A stretch of DNA of 64,000 nucleotides from Rhynchospora pubera (GCA_028095005.1 CM051463.1:78149652-78213651); one strand, 5' to 3'; positions 32,991 to 47,011 are shown, numbered from the stretch's first letter. Translations and numbers: made by a program. Notes: generated by a model not told the origin, from the letters alone.

Positions 32991-33754
32991 TGAACCTTTA
33001 TATTGCCAATTCTTTATTCCCTTTGTGGCAGTTTGGAGAATAATGTATCTAACAGTGATAACCAAAATAATACTTCTTTTAATACTCTTAATTAGGTTGA
33101 TGGGAGGTGAAATTGGCAAAGACTGCCAACCAAAAATTATTTTAACAAAGAGAATCAAGATTATCTCTCTTTGTTTATAGCGTTGACAGCTGCCAACGTG
33201 AAATTCTCTCTCTCACTACCTCTGTAGCTAGAAGGGTAGATGGCTGCCACTGGAACATGTACCTCTGTATAACTGTATTAGTATTAGATGACAAATTGCC
33301 ACATGGGAGTGGGGCTGGATGAACCAATGTGCCCCTGCCCTCTATTAGCTTGCATATCCGTTTGTTTGGCATAGCTGGGCCCCACCAATTGTCTTTTAGA
33401 AGAGTGATACTAAAGATCACCGAAGCAAAATTTACAAATTTTGCTCGGAATTGTTGGCTATTTATACATATCTTTGTATTGTAAACGCTATACTTATATC
33501 GATTCTACAAAGTAGCAGGTCATATTTAACAAATAAAGTAACCAAGTTGAAGATACTCAATAGTTACAAAAAATTTATTAAATCTACAAGCTCTCTTCTG
33601 CCACTGATTTCCTTAGCACAAAAAATCTCATAAGAGAAGTTATTTTGTTAGAGATTGAGTTTGAAATTATCCAATTGTTTGAATATAAGTATAAATGTAA
33701 TTAAATAAAATAATAAATTTGAGAAATAGAATATTTAAATTGTATATAGTATAA
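32991..33754. other. Upstream flank of the giant gene
   Basis: No gene is seen. This is probable upstream regulatory DNA of the minus-strand gene; no specific sites are claimed. Confidence 0.4.
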
Positions 33755-34138
33755 GAGAAATGCTAGTGTCCAATATATAGGACGGATGGATCTGTCCAAT
33801 ATGAATATTTTTACGTTTTTAAATTCCCAATGACCGATTCGAACCGTTTAATATGTTATCCATATTGGAAACTTACAAGAAACCAATTTTTACATTTTTT
33901 TCAAAATTTTTACTATTTTTTTGGTATTTTAGAAAATTCATGATATAAACATTATGCATCGTTCAATAACAACGATTTTCCAAAATACCAATAAAAAAAT
34001 AAAAATTGGTTTCTTATAAGTTTTCAATATGGAGAACATATTGAACAGTTCGGATCGATCATTTGAAATTTAAAAACGTGAAATCGATCGTATTGGACGG
34101 AATCCATCTGTCCAATATATTGGACTCTAGCATTTCTC
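33755..34138. mobile_element. Long-hairpin MITE, Mutator-like group
   Basis: The ends are inverted repeats: gagaaatgctagtgtcc on the left and ggactctagcatttctc on the right. A self-palindromic stretch near each end resembles gtccaatatattggac. The 384-bp element folds over its whole length around about 33950 and closely matches 45438-45841. No perfect TSD is visible here (atagtataa versus aataagtta). Confidence 0.75.
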
Positions 34139-37100
34139 AATAAGTTATTGTGCTGATAGATTACAAATCTAATATGATCTTTTATTAATATGCATCGTAT
34201 AAAATAAGTGTGCATTTATTATTAGGTTAGTACATTAATTATTAGTCTTCTTGGTTGTTGAAAGCTTCGGACGGATGCAGGAAGCAGGATCAAGAAGTAC
34301 TCAACCTGTGTTGCATATTGGGAGTTATCTATCTGCTTTCTGCTTTTGCTTTTTATTGGCAACTTTATCCTATTTGAAAATTACAGGGGGTCCAATCTAT
34401 AATTGTTGATATAGATTCCCATTTCCCAATTTCCCACCACTACTTTTTGGATATCTTGTGATTCATTATTTTCTGATTTTAACCTTTTGTCAGAAGCAAA
34501 AAAGGTCTGATCGTAAAGTTCGTATTTTCCCTGGATCTAACTAAGATTTGAAAATTGACATATCAATCGTTGATATTATTGTGATACACCATTGATCCAA
34601 GTTTTTCAAGGATGTCAATTGTCTATTTAATGTCTCATCAAAATTCTTTTTATAAAAACGTGCCAGTGGCTGCCAAGTAATAATATCTCAAAACGTCACG
34701 TCAGACTTTTACTCTGTGATTTCAAAGTTCGTGTAGGACTGCAAATGAAATAAATGTATTATATGATCCAATATTTCAATTATCGGTGAGTATTTATTTA
34801 GCTGTGTACTCTTCGGTGGATGGAGTTTTAAAGTTACGTTGAATCAGATTATCAAAAAACAAAAAACAAAAAAAATTACGTTGAATGAAGGGGAAATACA
34901 GGGGATTGCTCTTCACTCTTCAGTAAATTAGATGATTTTTTTTAAATAAATTTTTTTGACACTGTACCAAAGTAATGTTGAAATAAGAAAATAACAGTTC
35001 AAATTAATAGTTCCACTTTAGAGAACAAATAATAGCCCATGCGTTATATTAGCATCTATACTCCATCTACATATTCTGAGATTCACACGTTCAATTTTTG
35101 TCCCTCATGTCTTTTGTGCTGACATAGCTATTTTATCAACAATCTTAGGCTCTTAGCTCTTTTTTCATAATATTATGTAAAAAGGATCATTTTGGTTTAT
35201 ACCGATGAAAAAGTTTTAAAATTCAGATATGTAATCTTAAAATAATTAATTAGTTTTATGTCACTACAAAATAATAAAAATTGATTTTATGCCATTAGAA
35301 AATTTAAAAAGTAGTTTTACCACTACAAAACAATAAAAATTGAGTTTAAAAAAATGAAAAAATTTAGACTGACAAATTTCAAACGACCATATTTAGAAAA
35401 AATGATATAAAATTAATTTGTACAGTTTACTGTGCTATAGTTGAAATTAAAGTATTTTGTATTGTAAAACTTTTTTTTTTTTGGCAGGATTCTTCAAAAC
35501 GCAAGTGGCACCGCTGTCGACTACCTAACTAGCCATATGTATGAGGCTATAAGGCATTATTATCCTATTAATATATTATCGGAGACAGTTAGTTATTCCT
35601 AGAATTTTAAAGCTTCACGAACAGTAGCTAAACTACGTATAATTTATTATCTATTCAGTATGAATAGTGGCTTGAATGGGGATAAATTAGAAGCCTCCTC
35701 AGGTGACAGCTACAGTTGGTTCTTTAGTGCAATAATTCCATGTGGTCAAAAGGTGGCTATGGGTTACTAGATTAGAAAAAATGCTCCATCGGTCAAATCA
35801 TTATCTCGTCTTTATTTAATTCTTTTTAGTTTTTAGCAAAATAGATTAAAAATCATTTTGTTTTTTTATACCCCGAGGTATGCCTTAGACTCTTATCAGT
35901 AATTTATAAGATCATTCGTCTGTTATTATTTTAATTATATTTGAACTTTTACATTTCTTGATTATTGTTTGAATTTTTTCAGGAATTGTTTTGATTATAT
36001 ATATCATGCTAAAAGAACCATAGAACTTGAGTTCACTTTCTTTATTGTGATGGTAAGAGAATTGGCATCATTCGATCTAATTTATTCGATTAGAATAAAA
36101 TGATTCATGTATTGCTTCTTGATTTTTATTTTTATTATTTTTTGGAAAGTTAATTACACTTGATTGTTTGTAACTAATATTTTTCTTTTAATTTGATTAT
36201 GAACCATTAAACTTTAGATAGACGATGATTCTAGCTAGGAGCCAGTTTACCTGACGGTGGATCGGTGAATTATTTAATTTTTATTATAAGATTCATTATA
36301 TATAAGACCAAAATTTTATTTTTTTTTAATAATTCCGTCATGTATAATTCAAACTTAACTCATCTCTGAATTTTAAGTTCATTTCTAGATTATTATGGCA
36401 CTTGTCACGAATTTTATCTAGTCCGAAGCATCTAGCATTAGTTACATATATAGGATTCCTAATTGAATTTAATGATCTAAATACTAATATGACCAAAAAA
36501 AATATTTTTCAGACGGACGTTTGATGTAGTTACTTGTAAAGTCGACACTGACGTCAACAATTTTAAAACATTATAAATTCATAAAAATAAAACAGATCAC
36601 ATCAATTTTTGAACCGATTGATTATGAATCATGAATATGTGTAGCATTTGATGTCCCTTTGATTATATATACGAATTTCTGCTAACCTTTTAAGGTCAGG
36701 AGAGGGAAGACTATGATTTGAACCGATTGATTAATAATGGATGTCCCGTAATTAATCTAAATCCGTCGATATTCGTGCAGCCCATAAAAATCTGTCCGTC
36801 GGAATTAAATCAGACGGTTTGGATCGAAAGTTTGTCATCTACTGACCTTAAAGGATACTGGTGCTTTTATATATTGATATACATCAACACGTCCAAATAT
36901 AGTATAATATGTTATAATTATTATGGCCTATAATAATAAATGTGAACCGGGTTTAATTATTAAATTTATCTGAAGGGTGCATCAGATTTTGATGGAAAAT
37001 CTGATGGACCATGTTCATTCAATAGGTGATCCCTTCAATTGCCTTAGTAATAAAACATTAATCTTCTGTCATTATGATGCATCTTTTCATAATTTTTTCG

Positions 37101-37449
37101 CCCAAAAGAATAATTAGACAGAAGAAAAGAAAAACGCCTTTTGCCATCAAAGATACTAAGGAAAAATTGGAGAAGATCACGTATTCCGCCTTACGACATG
37201 TCTTCTCTTCAATCTTGTGAGTTCTTATTATAATTTACTGATTTTATATGAAATACGTTGATTCTAGGATGTTAATTAGAAATATTATTATGAATTAATA
37301 TTTTTTACGTCTATCATAATAGGGCTATGAAATTTAGAGTAGAACAAAATTTAGGTAATTGAGGACCATTTGCGTATTGTACTGATTGTCTTTTATATCT
37401 CTGGCTTTGTTCGATTTTCATCATTGCCCCCAATATTCAAATTGAAATC

Positions 37450-37621
37450 CTGTGGCGCGCGACATATGGTGTAGCGCGCTATCCTGGTCGTCTAATCAAG
37501 ATCCAATGGATAAGAGACTTCCGTGCAAATAATGTAGATTGATAGACCCGTAAAAAATGAACCGTCCGATCAAGATCAGACGTTTCGTACGTGAGCTACA
37601 CCATATGTCGTGCTACAGCGA
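37450..37621. mobile_element. Short MITE-like palindromic element with about 30-bp inverted ends
   Basis: The left end reads gcgcgacatatggtgtagcg and the right end reads agctacaccatatgtcgtgc, its inverted repeat. The 172-bp element is more GC-rich than its AT-rich surroundings. A possible imperfect 9-bp flank duplication (attgaaatc / attgggatt) is weak. Confidence 0.55.
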
Positions 37622-39458
37622 ATTGGGATTGCCACTATTCGTTCTCTTCTAATCCCTCTTTCTTGATAGCAATGTGTTCGGTTTACTATATTATCATGTC
37701 AATATTTCCAACAACCGTCAATTCTAAATCCATTAATTTTTAAAAAAAATAAGAGAGAAGTTGTTTGTCGGCCTCCCATTGGGCATTGGATTGGAGTACC
37801 TAAAAGGCTAAAAGTTTCAGTTAGCCACTGTGAGGTAACATGACGTAAGGAAAGTGAAGCCACTCCAAAGGGAAGAAATATGTATATCTTTTTTTAGTAT
37901 GATCATATGCTTATCCATTGAATAGAGTGTGTTTATGGTGCCGAAGTAGGTAATTTTTGAGATGGCCATGTAGGTCTTAGTGTTTGACACCTTGCTTTCC
38001 ATCTTTTTTTTTTTAAAAAAAAATCTCTTCGGAGACGTCCCATTTTTATCAAAGAAAACTAATCAATAGCGTGAGGCCGTGAGCAAATTTGGAGATGATA
38101 GGAATCGGGAATGATCCTTATCAGCCCCGACATTTAAGTACATAAAATTTAATCAGTATTGTATCAATATATAAAACAACAAATCTAAATTTATTTTTAA
38201 ATTTTTTATCTTATTTGAATTGATTTGAGAATATATTGTCAAACAATCTCTCATCTAAATATTTAATGTATATACTCGATATGATTTGGTACAAGTTGGG
38301 AGGATTCAAATAATTGAAATAAAAACTTCGAAATATTAGGGAACGAAATGAGAAATAAGTGATGCTTAAGGCACCGCTCTTCGGCTCTTGTCATTTGCTT
38401 GGACAAAAATATAAGGAAAATAAAAGAACAATAGATATCCGTCCCACCGGCCTGGGAAAAGCAAAGTTGGCATCATGTGCCGCCAGGCACCGAATCCACG
38501 TAACGACCTCAATTTATATTTGTAAATACATGTCAAGAAATTAAGAGAAAGCTATGTTTCGTACGAAATTAAGAATATCAATATCCCCATAGTCTCTTCT
38601 AGCCGCCAAAAGGAAAATAGGTAATGTCATATTGGCATTGATAATGCACAGTTTTTTGTTTATGGTAACATGTAGCTTTCTTAGGTAAGGCATATTTTTT
38701 TAGTAACAATTTGGCGCTTTTTCGTTTGTCCTCGAGTATAAATGATAATTACATGACATCTTCCAAGACTTTTTACTTATGATGATGATATATACTTTTC
38801 GAATTTTATTTGTAAGTTGTAACAATCACCTTCCAACTTTCTTAACTATGACAATTACCTCCTAAATCTTGGCCTTACTTCAGGTAATCAATTTTTTATG
38901 TATAAAATGATTACCCTACATAGGATTACTAACGTTAGAGCTTTTGTGAGATTAAGAAAGCACAAAGTTAAATTGAGAAAGTACCTTTTTGATACAATTC
39001 CTGTCCGCATATTATGTTGATATTTTGTTAATTTTTCAAATTGCACCAAATTTAATATTAAAAAATGGAACAATTAGATTTATGCCATTGTTAAATTACA
39101 AATTAGATTTATGCCATCATCAAATTGTTTAAATTAGATATCTACCATTATCTCTTTCCAAAATAGATTCAATTCTAAAAATACTATCCTGAATTCTCTT
39201 AATATTTCAAAAAATTCTCAAACTATCCTTGTTAATAAACCCTAAGTAAAAAGCACGGAGGCAACGAGGAACGTAGGAACAAAAAATAATTTACTAAATT
39301 GGCAAAGTGTATTTCTTCATAATAGGCTAAATTGAAAAATAACGGTCAAAGGTTCCCTTTATAAAATAATAATATACATAAAATGGGAAAAATATATAAT
39401 TGTTTGGTTAAATAAAGTTTGGTCGATTAGATTGACCTTACAATTAATTTATAATGGC

Positions 39459-39755
39459 ATAAAACTAATTTGTCATTTAGTGATGTGATATTTTTTAAAT
39501 TAAATTTTTATAGTGGTATAAAACTAATTTGTTGTTTAATAATGGCATTTTTATAATTTTAAATTTTTATAGTGGCATAAAACTAATTTGTCATTTAGTA
39601 GTGGCATTTTTCTAATTTTAAATTTTTGTAGTGGCATATTTAAAAGGGTAAAATTGGTAAATCAATTTGTCGATGGCATAAAACTAATTTTTATTATTTT
39701 ATAGTGGCATATGGCATTTTACTAATTTCAAATTTTCACAATGGCAAAATTCTAA
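39459..39755. repeat. Minisatellite, about 60-bp unit, three good copies plus a degenerate one
   Basis: The unit starts ataaaactaatttgtcattt and ends tttttatagtggc. Three successive copies begin near 39459, 39518 and 39577; a shorter degenerate copy follows from about 39676. Related single units occur in reverse orientation near 35250-35345. Confidence 0.6.
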
Positions 39756-41032
39756 TTAACCCTAAAATATATCTATAATTTTACTCTTTCATTTTAAAAA
39801 CAGTCTAATTAATTACTTATCAGTTAACATAATTGCAAATTACTTTGTTGTTAATATAGCCTGTATTTTGTAAGTTTCTCCAAACTAGATCCCATCTAAT
39901 GTAATTCTTATGTAATTATATAGTCTTTAATTATATAGAAAATTGAACTTAATTTTACATCATCTCTCTCAAGGGTAATCCAACCATTATTTGCAGTCTG
40001 ACAAAGCCTCAAACTCCAACAACAATCACAAGATTAACAACATATATACAAGCAAACCTATATTAGGCTATTAGTGACACATGATTTATTTTAGGCAAGA
40101 AAGAAATCAAATAAAATATTTTATGGGCAAGAAAAGGAAAAGAGAAAAATGTTTAGAGTGAGCAAGTAGAACTTCTCATTCATGAAAAGAGGAGGTGAGT
40201 TGTCAAAAGGAATGCCAATGTGGTTGAGCTGTCGTGCATGACTTTAACTGCGCCCCACTTGGAACTTGGAAAGACAGGGAGGACTCTATTTTCAGTATTT
40301 TGGGTCTATGGTGACATTTTTGCCTTTAAAACACTTCAGCTTATTATGCATTAATTGTCTTCTGTTAGTTATTGTATCCATCAATGCCTAAAATGGATTT
40401 CTATGAATATTGTTAAATTACAATAAATTAATCAGATTTTCAGATTTTATATACTACTAATCCTGGATGGGGTAGTTTTTCCTATGAACACTGAACAGTA
40501 ACTTTTCACATTTTCCGTTCTATCTACGTTGAATTATCTGGGCGCTCTGTTTTTTATCAAGTGGTGTGTTCTGTTCGGTGGCTTGATTGCAGGATTAATG
40601 GGCATGTTCCATGGTATTAAATACTTGTCACTGGTGTATTTGTTGAATGGTGATCATGGTGTATTGGTGTGTTCTCAATTGTGGTGGTTCATACAATTAA
40701 ATTGTACGGTGCGTTCCCTCTGAATTTTCCTGAAGCAACTCATCTCTTCGACTTTATTTTCAGCCCCTCTTTTCTCCTCTCTTCATTCTTCCTTTGCCGA
40801 TAGACTAATAAAAACTACCAATTAATTAATCATATAATTTTATAATGCTGAATAAAATTAATAATTGTTCAAAGAATATTAATATTCCCTAAAACTCTCT
40901 ATATCGTAATTTTTTAAATGAATGGTATTTTAATAGTTCGCACGTACACTGTCAAACAATTTAGAAAAACGAAATTACTTAATAACACACAACTTTCACA
41001 AGCGCGCGAGTGTATATATAGAGAAAGTTTAA

Positions 41033-41410
41033 TATGCACCATAGTACATAGGGCTTTCTATGCATCACGGATTTTTTTAGGAGTATTTTTATAAATTGAC
41101 AAATCTAATTTAATCGATCTAATCTACATATTGAAATCTCATAGCAAATCAAATTTTACAATTTTTTAAATTTTATTACTATTTTTTCGAATTTTTTAAA
41201 ACATGCCTTTTTGGAATGTTATTCTATTTACAATATTTCAAATATGACATGTTTTAAAAAATTCGAAAAAAATAGTAATAAAATCTCAAAATTTGTAAAA
41301 TTTGGTTTGATATGAGATTTCAATATTTAGATTAGATTGGTTAAATTAGATTTGTTAATTTACAAAAATACTCTCGAAAAAGTCCGCAGTGCATAGAAAG
41401 TCCTATGCAC
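41033..41410. mobile_element. Long-hairpin MITE
   Basis: The left end is tgcaccatagtacatagggctt and the right end is aagtcctatgcac, with inner arms ggatttttttaggagtattttt and aaaatactctcgaaaaagtcc. The element folds around about 41220. Its core (attcgaaaaaaatagtaa near 41269) resembles the other hairpin MITEs, but the ends differ. Confidence 0.65.
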
Positions 41411-41432
41411 TATATATATATAGAGAGAGAGA

Positions 41433-41965
41433 GAATGGCTAACACGCCATCGATGGCACGTGCCATCGATTTTCTATTGACTCATTTTTTGAGATCCAAA
41501 ATTTAAACGGTCAATCCGAACCAATCAAGTTGATCACAATATTGAAATATCCTTGGAGACCTCACTCAGAGACTATGGGTGAAAACCGTTATGCTTTACA
41601 TTCCTGTAATTGAACAAAGTGATTGGACCTGTCATATGAACTCCCGTTTCATGGGAGGGTGCTACCATACTAACAATATGAATGGAGTAGTGCATCTCTA
41701 TTCTATGCTGATAATATTCCTTGACCACATTTTATATTTTTTTCGATTTTTTTTACTATTTATTATGATATTTTCATATTGGAGGCCTGAAATACTCTAA
41801 TCATAATGTTTTAAAAAAATATCATAATAAATAGCAAAAAATTTTGAAAAAAAATATAAAATTCGATCTCCAAGAATATTTCAATATGGAGAACAACTTG
41901 AATGGTTCGGATCGACTATTTGAATTTTGAATCTCGAAAAATGACTCGATGACACATAACCCTCC
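41433..41965. mobile_element. Long-hairpin MITE adjacent to the previous one
   Basis: The left arm contains the self-palindrome gccatcgatggc and then gactcattttttgagatcc; the right arm contains ctcgaaaaatgactcgatg. The core has ccatattgaaata-like and aaaatatcataataaatagc motifs shared with the element at 1-345. The middle (about 41565-41700) carries extra unrelated sequence, so this copy is longer than its relatives. Confidence 0.55.
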
Positions 41966-43971
41966 TGTTAGGAACTCAAGTCATTGTGCAATTTTAATTT
42001 TTATTACTAATATTAATTAAGCACAATCATAGGATCTAGTAATTAGACATCAAGCACACATGAGAAAGGAATGAGAATTGTGTACCTCTTCCAATATCGT
42101 TATTGGAAGGCTCGACCTAGTTATATAGTATTTATCGAACATTCCAGAATATTTTAGTTGGAATGTCCTGAATTTGGAAGTGTTGCTGAAGTTTGAATAA
42201 CATTTTTTGAAGTGTATAAAATTGTAAATATATTTGTGGTGACACATCAGATTGGAATTGGGGTTTTGTGCTTTAAAATTGAAATTCCAAATTAACGTCT
42301 TATCTTCTTATTTCAGTGGCATGACATGTCATTGTGCCCCACCTGGATTACTGTCATCTTCGTCTATTGACGATCTAAACCTATAGTTGTTAAATTTGTC
42401 TTAAATAAATAAAAATAACAGCAGTCGCACCAGATTACCAACGCTGGACTTTTAATTTAGCATGAATAAAAATACAGAAGTCCAATAAAAATGTATATTT
42501 CTCGAAACAAAAAAAAAATCCACCGGAATGATTTTATAGGCAATTTGACGCTTGCATCCATTTATTATTTTTAATGTCAAACTAATTAAAATTCATCTAA
42601 AATTTAACTGCGGACGCCTCTAGTTAAATGCCATTATCAACACTACTGCATTGGATCCTGTTGACTTCATACACAATTAATAGCCCCATCTGATCATCTG
42701 TCTATTTTGCAACATTATTTTCCTGAAGAATAATTTGGAAAGCAGAGAAAATAGTATATATATAGTAATATAGAGACTGGGTGCATCTCGGCCGATGGTG
42801 TTGTCAGTTATTATGGCCCAATAATAAAATATTAGGTCCAATTAGGTTTACTTCAAGCCCAATGTTATGCCCCGTTTCTGTTTGACTGTTTCATCTGACA
42901 TCTCTAGGACTAGGAACTAGGAAAGTAGGAATCCTTCCTTACTTCAAGCCCGATAGCTTGTAGAATCAATGTCACATGCTAACTAAAACGCTTTACATAA
43001 TTACATGATAAGGCAAATATCAACACCATCCCCCCTCTTTATTATCTGGATTTGCTTTCGTTGAATCCAAGTCATTTACGATTTTGACTTGAGAAATAAA
43101 GTTCCAGAACCTGCCAAAATGAGGTACTGCTTATTTGAATATTTAATTTTGATTCTTTGGCAAGGTATAGTTATATAGATCTGGATCCGTGGCTTTGCAA
43201 ACTTGGTCCTTCATCTTTCCAACGGAGCATGAGTAAGCCTATTTTACTTTTTTGAACAAATTGGACATCAAATCCAAATTCCATGTCATCGTTGGTTTCA
43301 TCGACTCGTCACGTCAAGTCTCTAAATATTTTTAGAGTAATTGTGTAAATCTTCCGCCCTATAATCATGTTAACATAATAATTGTTAAATGTGATTTATG
43401 ACCTCTTTATACTTGCATATAAAAAGTTCTGATATTTGGATCGATATGAAGAGTTTATACAAAATTATTATTGATGCCAAATTGTGATCACTGATAATTA
43501 GTTATGTACTTTCATTGTGCCACAATTCATGTTTTAATTAATTAATATATTTGAAGTCTAAAAATTGCAAACAAGAACTGCGAGCTATTATATATATATT
43601 CTTATTTTTACTTCAAAATAATGCAGTCACATTAGCAATACAAAAAGTTCATTTGGTATGAAATTAAGAAAAAATCCACGCCGATCTATTGTTTTTTATT
43701 TGTGCTGTTGAATTTTTGTCTTCTGATCTTATACAAAGCGAACAGTTTATGAGTTTCGACATTGACGTTTACTTTATAAATAAAATAACTAAAAATCACA
43801 TTTCACGATGCCTTTTCAAAATTGAAATTCAGAATCATGAACGAACAGTTATAATAATTAAATTATTATTTTCTTTATGCAGTTTATATGGATGGTATTG
43901 TAAAAAATATAGGAAAGGCCTATTTGTCGTTAAAGATATTAAAAAAAAAAAGTAAAGATGATCGACGTTTT
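41966..43971. other. Intergenic region
   Basis: No gene is supported; short open frames show no recognisable protein features. Confidence 0.5.
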
Positions 43972-43979
43972 GGTGGAAC

Positions 43980-44239
43980 TAGGGGTGCCAACCATGGTAA
44001 GTGGCAACGGAATATTCTGTTCCATTTGACGTGCCGGTAAGGAAAAGGAAATGCCGTTAACTGTGTCACTTCGTTAACGAAACGATTTCACTAAACGACA
44101 TGTACAAAAATACGTTAATGTAATAAATTTCGCTGCCACTTGCCATTCCATTAAGAAAACGAAATAGATTTCAATACCGTTAATCGTTCCGCTTAACGTG
44201 ACAGGCATAACGATTAAACGGGTGCCGTTGACAGTCCTA
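43980..44239. mobile_element. hAT-type MITE with perfect 8-bp TSD
   Basis: The 260-bp element starts taggggtgccaac and ends gttgacagtccta, an inverted repeat of hAT type. The 8-bp direct repeats ggtggaac at 43972-43979 and 44240-44247 are identical. The interior is full of short aacg/cgtt motifs as in 48041-48353 and 48867-49522. Confidence 0.85.
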
Positions 44240-44247
44240 GGTGGAAC

Positions 44248-45428
44248 CATTTAAATTCTCCAGGTACTTTTTTCCCTATGTAGTTATCATCACCCAAGAC
44301 AATTCAAAGACTTTGAATTGTGGTTCTAATTAATCAAGCATATAATTAAAGAAAACAGAGTGAGGACAATTTGATTTATTTAAATTATTCATGCACCTCT
44401 TATTGATGAATTATAATTATTTTCAAAGACTTAATGTTGATATCTCTAGTTTAAATTGTGTGGAAAAAAAACAAACTGGGTGTACAACGGCTAGGTTAAT
44501 GATTTAAACAAAAAAAATTAATCCAATTTTTTTATATTAAGTTGGACACATCCAATCCATCTAATTGTTACATACGGATTATATATCCAGATCAAAATGA
44601 ATGTAATTTGGAATGGCTAAATAGTCACTTAATTAAGTAGCTTCCTGTTTTCGTGTTTTTTTTTTCTTAAGATGCTAGATTCAATTGAACCGTTTGATGT
44701 AGAATAAACAACGCATATTTTTTTTTGAACGTCTCTTCAATTTCATCAAAAAGAAAAAAAAAATTCATACAACTGGAGAGAGTCCAACACTTCTGGATCG
44801 CCATTCGCCAATTATTAGTTTTACTAAGAAGTGTGCAAGTTAGCGGAAAAACATTTCTTTCAAGCTTTGAAATTGAATTTATCTCACATTCATGATACAG
44901 ACAAATCAAAGGAGAATCTGTGCATTTTCTGAACTGTGGATATCACTATTGTTTACCTACTAAATGCATCTTGTTTCTTATCAATCGTGGAATATCACTA
45001 TGGTTCTTTCCCTTTCACTGACCGGGTTATCATCTTCATCAAAAATAAGATTTTTTTTTATCTTAAAAATGTTATCTTTAATTAGTATATTTTTCCTACA
45101 TGTCAATTTGTTAGACTTCTAAAAACTTTCTACATCTCTTTTGACATTGTGAGATTATATTCATCAAATATTTTAATTGTGATCAAAAGGTTGCAGCTCT
45201 TCATGTACTCTCACACAAAAATTCCTTGCACAGTTGTACACTTGTACTAACCATAAACGTTAAATTGATTAATTGATGTTAACTTATGACTAACGCCTAC
45301 CGCCACGTAAGATGAAACCCCAAAAGCTACCAAACAAATATTTGCCTCTTCGTGCAAGAATGAGTAAAATGATTAACATTCATGTCTGTAACTCAAAATT
45401 GTGGATGCTTGTGGCCATTTTATGGTTA
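44248..45428. other. Intergenic region with a possible LINE-tail remnant
   Basis: Near 44718 a T-run followed by gaacgtctcttcaatttcat resembles an antisense LINE 3' end. No gene is supported. Confidence 0.4.
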
Positions 45429-45437
45429 ATTAAGTAA

Positions 45438-45841
45438 GAGAAATGCTAGAGTCCAATATATTGGACGGATGGACTCCGCTCAATACGATCGTTTTCACAT
45501 TTTTAAATTTCAAATAACCGATCCGAACCATTCAATATTTTCTCCTTATTGAAAACTTATAAAAAACCAATTTTTACATTTTTCCGAAATTTTTTGCTAT
45601 TTTTTTGGTATTTTAGAAAATCGTTGTTATTGGACGATCTATAATGTTTATATCATGAATTTTCAAAAATACTAAAAAAATAGTAAAAAAATTCGAAAAA
45701 ATGTAATAATTGGTTTCTTGTAAGTTTTCAATATGGAGAACATATTGAACGGTTCGGATTGGTCATTTGAAATTTAAAAACGTGAAAACGATCGTATTGG
45801 ACGGACCCATCAGTCCTTTATACAGGACACCAGCAATTCTC
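45438..45841. mobile_element. Mutator-type long-hairpin MITE with perfect 9-bp TSD
   Basis: The inverted ends are gagaaatgctagagtcc and ggacaccagcaattctc. Identical 9-bp direct repeats attaagtaa lie at 45429-45437 and 45842-45850; 9 bp is the Mutator signature length. The 404-bp element folds end to end. It is the best-preserved member of the group including 33755-34138. Confidence 0.88.
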
Positions 45842-45850
45842 ATTAAGTAA

Positions 45851-46564
45851 ACGTGTTACATTTTCTTTCATTGCCATGCAAAATAATTAAAATGATTAAT
45901 ATATGACCAGTCAACATCTCAAACTTTCAACTTGCTACTTTAATGTTGCATAACAGGGTAGCAATTATGCAGTCTGGATTGGATAAAGTTTTGCTTTATT
46001 AATTTCTTTCATGGAAACTTTCAATTTTGTTAGGCTTTGCGCTTTTTAACAGAGACGAGCTCGATGAAAAAAAAAAGAGGAAAAATTGATATTAGATATC
46101 CATGATACATAAATTAGCTAGTTAATTTTGATATGCCTGCCATAAGGATAAGGGCTTTGACCCTTATTTTTCTTCAAATTTTTTTTTTTGATATGACTGC
46201 CACTTTTTTTTTTACAGTATAAAATATTAAACAATATTAAAAGCTTTATATTTGAAATAAAACATGCACAAAATAAAAGCCAAAAAATGTAAATTTACTA
46301 GAAATATATATATCTTTGGTGATAAATAGCAATATTTAGAAATATATGATCGAGTATATTTTTACATCAAATTTCTCTTTTAGGACTCACATGTTTGAAT
46401 TCTTTATAGAAAATGACGGAGTCACTAACATGCTGGATATTTTAGTATTTTACTATTATTGAAACAAGTTCATCTTTTATATATTCACATATTTAGTATA
46501 CCGTTGAATCAATATAAAGCATGACGGTAAATTTACCTCACCTCATCTCTAAAAAATTCTCATA
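45851..46564. other. Intergenic region
   Basis: No gene is seen. A direct repeat ttttgatatg(c/a)ctgcca at about 46126 and 46187 brackets about 43 bp. Confidence 0.4.
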
Positions 46565-46712
46565 GGCTCCGTTTGGATGGTGTGGAAATAAGAGGAATAA
46601 GAAAAGAAGTATTGGGAAATGTGTAACTTTGTGAAAAATTTGAATTGTTTATAATAAATTTAAAAATAGGAAGAAATTATTCACTTATTCTTACACCTAT
46701 CCAAACGGAATC
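46565..46712. mobile_element. Tourist-like MITE
   Basis: The 148-bp element has ends ggctccgtttggatgg and cctatccaaacggaatc, with ata on both sides as a possible 3-bp TSD. The interior gtgtaactttgtgaaaaatt and gtttataataaattta are shared with 63638-63794 and the fragment at 60324. Confidence 0.75.
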
Positions 46713-46822
46713 ATAGATTTCCTCGGATCCCTGCACAAGTGCACATCTTAATTCTCCTCGGATGCGTCGTTATTTAACACCCGCACCTTGAATGAGGAAT
46801 TGGAAAATCAATTAGGTCGTCG

Positions 46823-47003
46823 CAGGGGCGGATCTACCACCGGGGCGGGTGGGGCTAGAGCCCCACCTCGCGCCGTCGAGCTCTTGGAGCCCCCCTTTAG
46901 CCCCAGCTATTTTTTTCTGCCATTGGAACACTCGAAAGTGGGGCAGAAGACTCAAACAGAGATTGTCAGACCCACCTAGATATTTTTTCTAGATCCGCCA
47001 CTG
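46823..47003. mobile_element. hAT-type MITE with perfect 8-bp TSD
   Basis: The 181-bp element begins caggggcggatcta and ends tagatccgccactg. Direct repeats ggtcgtcg at 46815-46822 and 47004-47011 are identical. It is locally GC-rich, unlike its surroundings; the open frame across it is not a gene. Confidence 0.85.
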
Positions 47004-47011
47004 GGTCGTCG

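Larger units (their letters stand above)
34139..41032. other. Intergenic desert
   Basis: No protein or RNA gene is supported over 6.9 kb. The DNA is AT-rich with a palindromic element at 37450, a minisatellite at 39459 and T-run segments near 35470 and 38005 that may be decayed LINE tails. Confidence 0.5.

Noticed and set aside
46125..46203. Direct repeats around about 43 bp as another LINE-tail insertion
   Set aside because: The T-run is at the end that does not fit a poly(A) tail in either orientation, so only a plain repeat is noted.
46788..46979. Open frame over a GC-rich stretch
   Set aside because: It lies almost entirely within the hAT-type MITE at 46823-47003.
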